Shown here piece by piece: positions 61,197-64,000 of a DNA stretch of 64,000 nt (positions are counted from its first letter, which is position 1; each line of letters opens with the position of its first letter). The notes below the pieces were generated by a model, which saw only the letters and a list, made by a program, of their open reading frames with translations, had not been told where the DNA came from and made no database searches. A program made the translations under genes and the position numbers. Where the stretch lies: contig CANMMF010000002.1 of assembly GCA_947498985.1 (NCBI GenBank), positions 1 through 64,000 on the forward strand, read 5' to 3'. Source of the DNA: an uncultured Paracoccaceae bacterium. Its GTDB lineage: Bacteria > Pseudomonadota > Alphaproteobacteria > Rhodobacterales > Rhodobacteraceae.

Positions 61197-62646
61197 GGCG
61201 CGGGCTCCTGTGATGTGGTCGGACTGGGACAGCGTAGCGCAACCCTGACCTGTGCCCCAGTCCGGATTTCCACCATGGGTGGCCGGGCCTTCAGTCGCCA
61301 AGCTCTGATAGCGGTCGATGACCCGTCCCTGCAATTTCCGTCCTTCCGGGTCGGGATCCGTCTTCAGCGCACAGAATGGCCCGCGCATTCAGCGCCTCAA
61401 TCCGGGTCTGTTCAGGCGTTGTCCCGCGCCGCCACATGACACGCCACCCACACGCCGTGCGCTCAACCTGATCCCGGCTCCGCCGCTCTTTTGACGGCTG
61501 ACCCCATGAGAGGGATCGGCCTCCCATAGTCCTCAGAGACCAGCGCCAGTCCTGCATCCGGGACGATTTCGAGCTGCACCGAGGGACAAGGTCGCGGCAG
61601 CGCCGGGATGGTGCATCGCGATGTCGGACGCAAAGGGAAATCCGTGCGTTACGCGACAAATGGCAGGCGCGGGGTGCCCAGGCCGGACGCCAGATAGGCG
61701 GCATCCGCGCTCGTGGTTCCGATGGGCGGGGCCCTTGTGTCGAGCGGCGGGCTGTGAACGGATCGGGCAGAGGAGGCCAAGGGGGTGGCCAAAGGCCCAA
61801 CGGATCATCGGGCGCGAAAACAGGACCGCATGACCGATCGGAGGGCCCATGTCGGGATAGCACAGCCTGCGGCCATCGGGCATCGGCCATCGGTCATCGG
61901 GCATCGGGCGGCGGGCGTCATGAAAGGGCCCGTGGCCACCGACAGGATCAGCACCAGCAGAATACCCCCCGCAACGCATGAACGCGCCGGAGCAGCTTGA
62001 CCTCCCGTGCATGGTTTCTCAGGGCCCGACGACCGATGGGATCGGGATTGTGGGCCGCTTCGCGAAGGCTGAGGCTGTCTTCGTCAAAGCGCGCGGTCTC
62101 GACTTCCCGGCGGTATTGGTCAGCGCGTTGTGCGCAGGTACGTATTGCCAGGTCACCGCCGTCGTTGTGTGACAATAGCGCCCATTCCCGGGCCAATTTC
62201 TGTGTCTGCCCCTGAGTTCCGCGGGCACCGTCAATCGCGGCCATCACGGGCCAGAAAACACTGTCAGAAGTGAAACGAAACATCTCCGCCGCGAACCGCG
62301 AGGACATGGCTGACCATGGTTTTGCTGCGATGATCGCCCGACCGAACGGAGGACAAACGGTGACGACCCTAGTTGATTTGTTCGCCACTTCGTCGAGCAA
62401 GGCGATGAATCAATGGACAAATGAGTGTATATGGCGATCCCTGAAGGCCTGTGTTGCGTTTCAGAGCCTTACTATATCATGCAAATTCAATTACTTGAAG
62501 AGGCTCCCGAATCCTGCGTGTCATCCTTTGTGTCACCTCAGAGGATGAGCGCAGAGACTAGAGATTACAACGACAACCGTATTTGTTCACACGCAAGAAA
62601 GGCAAACGCGCATAGGTGTCTGCCTCCCTTGGAACGTTGCTGAAAT
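61197..62646. other. Gene-poor stretch with relic-like frames
   Basis: About 1.45 kb with no gene I can support. Frames of 60-200 codons exist on both strands but have no family match, no ribosome binding site, or an extreme Arg/Pro composition. A minus-strand frame ending near 61948 contains KLAREWALLSHNDGGDLAI and may be a relic. It holds the 7-bp tandem repeat at 61874. Near 62400 the sequence turns visibly AT-richer, and it stays so through the recombinase. Confidence 0.5.
61874..61908. repeat. Tandem repeat, five 7-bp units
   Basis: Five consecutive units CATCGG(G/C/T), the third base class varying only at the last position. It is too short and too regular for CRISPR and has no adjacent genes. 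Confidence 0.85.
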
Positions 62647-63192
62647 CTAGCTAGCGCAGATTCGGTACACGGATCGTTCGGATATGCCCAGTTCCGAAGC
62701 GATCTTCCTCTTGCTGAGGCCTTGCTTCAAGAACACCTGAGCCTGTCCTGAGAGGCGCTGGGCAGTCGGCGCACGTCCCTTGTACTTTCCTTCGGCTTTC
62801 GCCCTCTGGAGTCCCTCACGCTGTCGTTCCAGCATCATCTCCCGCTCGAACTGAGCCACAGACCCCAGGACGTTCAGCATCAGCTTTCCGGTTGCGGTGG
62901 TGGTATCCAGACCAAGACTGAGAATGCGAAGGCCCACGCCCTTGCTGTCGAGTTCTTCTATCAGCTCCCCCAGATGCCTGACGGATCGTGCCAGCCTGTC
63001 GAGCTTGGTCACAACAAACACGTCGCCTTCGCGACAAAACCCGATGGCTTCTTTCAACTGCCCGCGTTTGGATACAGAGCTTGTCTGTTCCCGCCAAAGC
63101 TTCTCGCAACCTGCCTTCTCCAATTCGTCGATCTGCGCCTGAAGACCGGCGATCTGTTCCAACGTGGACGTTCTTGCATAGCCTACCAGCAT
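62647..63192 (-). CDS. Serine recombinase (resolvase/invertase family)
   Basis: A 180-residue small serine recombinase. It opens MLVGYARTSTLEQIAGLQAQ, with the catalytic Ser in ARTST, the basic FVVTKLDRLARSVRHLGELI, the E-helix GKLMLNVLGSVAQFEREMML, RQREGLQRAKAEGKYKGRAP and a C-terminal Hin-like helix-turn-helix (GLSKRKIASELGISERSVYR). It cuts and rejoins DNA at paired sites, as in Tn3 resolution or DNA inversion. No transposase is adjacent. It probably marks the remains of a mobile element. ATG 63192 gives the family N-terminus. Confidence 0.93.
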   Translation of the reverse strand: MLVGYARTSTLEQIAGLQAQIDELEKAGCEKLWREQTSSVSKRGQLKEAIGFCREGDVFVVTKLDRLARSVRHLGELIEELDSKGVGLRILSLGLDTTTATGKLMLNVLGSVAQFEREMMLERQREGLQRAKAEGKYKGRAPTAQRLSGQAQVFLKQGLSKRKIASELGISERSVYRICAS

Positions 63193-63614
63193 GGTAAGTC
63201 TCCCTGTCTGCCAATGATGTCTAAGAGGTTGAGGCAGGATGTCTGCCAAAAGCCGAAAACGACTTCATTGTCCGCCCATCCCGCTACATCTGACGGTTGC
63301 CACACGGGCAAGGTCTTGTGGCAGGCGGTCAAGGGAAAGGGTTGTGGTTTCTTGCGTCCGAAAGGGGGGTGGGGGTAGATTTCGAAGGACTTCAAAAAAG
63401 GGGGAGGGTTTACTGGTTATTATTATGTTGGTTGAGGCTTTGTGGTTTTCGGCCCAAACTTGCCGTTCACCGGCCAGTCAAGATGCTGCGGTCGCAGCCC
63501 GCTTAGCGGCCATTCGCTGCGGTAGGGAAGTATTTGGGTCCGGCACTGGGAAAGGTGCGGGACGTAGCTGCCGTTGGCCGCACAGGCAAGATAAGTCGGA
63601 GGCGAACACCCAGG
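63193..63614. other. Non-coding stretch upstream of the recombinase
   Basis: 421 bases without a supportable gene. It includes an AT-rich part (63390-63440) and a palindromic-looking segment around GCAGCCCGCTTAGCGGCCATTC (63496-63517) that could be a recombination site or a dispersed intergenic repeat. I see nothing conclusive. Confidence 0.4.
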
Positions 63615-64000
63615 TTACCCGGTCAAGAACTCCGCAAGAGTGCGATTGTAGCGCTCCCAGCATGGACTGCCGTGCAAGGGCACGTGGTTGGTCGTCTCCA
63701 GCACCACCAGTTCGGCGCCCGGAATGCCCACCGCCAACTTCTGCGCCTGCGACAGCGGATGTACGGCGTCATCACGCGCATGCAGGAGCAACACCGGGCA
63801 GCGCACTTGGCCGAGGAGATGCGCGACGGACGCGTGGTTGGTCGCGTCCCGGGTGCGCAGCATCATCTCGGGCGAGGAGGCGGCCTGCGTCATGCGCAGG
63901 ACCTGGCGCGTTTCCTCCACGGGACCTTCGGGAAAGTAGGCCATCGCAAAGGCGCTCGCGAAGGCGCTTTCGGGCCTCGCCCAGCCCTCGGCGATCAGGC
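63615..64000 (-). CDS. Alpha/beta hydrolase domain, C-terminal part, truncated by window edge
   Basis: The frame is open to the right edge and ends at TAA 63615. It contains CPVLLLHARDDAVHPLSQAQ (acid residue Asp) and LVVLETTNHVPLHGSPCWER (His). This is the C-terminal half of an alpha/beta hydrolase of the kind fused to winged-helix or adenylate-cyclase-like regulators in Alphaproteobacteria (compare LIAEGWARPESAFASAFAMA and the SPEMMLRTRDATN segment). The N-terminal part is outside the window, so whether it is fused is not known. Confidence 0.85.
   Translation of the reverse strand, partial: LIAEGWARPESAFASAFAMAYFPEGPVEETRQVLRMTQAASSPEMMLRTRDATNHASVAHLLGQVRCPVLLLHARDDAVHPLSQAQKLAVGIPGAELVVLETTNHVPLHGSPCWERYNRTLAEFLTG

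Noticed and set aside
61874-61908. Possible CRISPR array
   Set aside because: The units are 7 bp and directly adjacent with no spacers, and there are no cas genes in the window.
62647-63192. The recombinase as integrase of the left island
   Set aside because: It is 55 kb away from the tRNA, with core genes in between, and is a small serine recombinase of the resolvase/invertase type. It is more likely a separate remnant.

Overview
The window looks like a chromosomal segment of a marine alphaproteobacterium of the Rhodobacterales (Roseobacter-like). The reasons are the high GC content, the protein similarity style, a phaA-patatin-phaB polyhydroxyalkanoate operon, an ETF-ubiquinone oxidoreductase, a long-chain polyprenyl diphosphate synthase of the type that makes the ubiquinone tail, DUF1127, DUF465 and DUF2007 small proteins, and a ycjX/ycjF pair. 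No rRNA and no CRISPR array is present. One tRNA gene, tRNA-Arg(CCT), was found.

Left end, 1-7388: a genomic island abutting the 3' end of tRNA-Arg(CCT). From the tRNA outward it carries a helix-turn-helix gene, mobC, a relaxase with two further mobilization genes nested inside it in another frame (the ColE1 mbeCABD layout), a pentapeptide-repeat protein, a higBA toxin-antitoxin pair under a large palindrome, a KAP-type P-loop NTPase, an Mrr-like restriction nuclease cut short by an IS3-family insertion sequence, and the start of that insertion sequence. The KAP and pentapeptide genes are less GC-rich than the rest. No integrase lies inside the window, so the far end of the island is probably to the left.

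7389-29448: core chromosome with a LacI regulator, an AlkX/YcaQ-type DNA glycosylase, a DUF1045 gene that seems to start with CTG, DUF1127, then a decayed patch (11.1-12.7 kb) with pieces of a hydantoinase, a nitroreductase and an IS3 orfA. Next come rpsD, an EAL-type c-di-GMP phosphodiesterase, phaA-patatin-phaB, mhqO/mhqD-like quinone-response genes, a 37-residue peptide gene opposite a GcvA-like LysR regulator, trmN6-like/DUF2007, polyprenyl synthase, ispE, a large TPR lipid-pathway neighbour, a PilZ protein, ETF-QO and greA.

29718-44970: molybdenum cofactor genes (a DUF429-MoeA fusion, mobB, mobA) with fdhD, azlCD, an MBL hydrolase/acyl-CoA dehydrogenase pair, a Sua5-type tsaC, a DUF4375-like protein, a methyltransferase, an oligopeptide-binding protein, and a cytochrome b561/EF-hand pair opposite a MarR regulator.

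45124-53118: one tightly overlapping operon for two oligopeptide ABC permeases, a double ATPase, an aldehyde dehydrogenase, a membrane protein, an SDR, a P1-family (NylC-like) self-cleaving amidohydrolase and an alpha/beta hydrolase. It reads as import plus breakdown of a small amide or peptide.

53132-64000: ycjX-GNAT-ycjF, truA, small secreted proteins, a complete orphan flavin-dependent tryptophan-halogenase-like gene, a class 3 lipase, a gene-poor stretch of 1.4 kb with a 7-bp tandem repeat, a serine recombinase, and the C-terminal part of an alpha/beta hydrolase running off the right edge.
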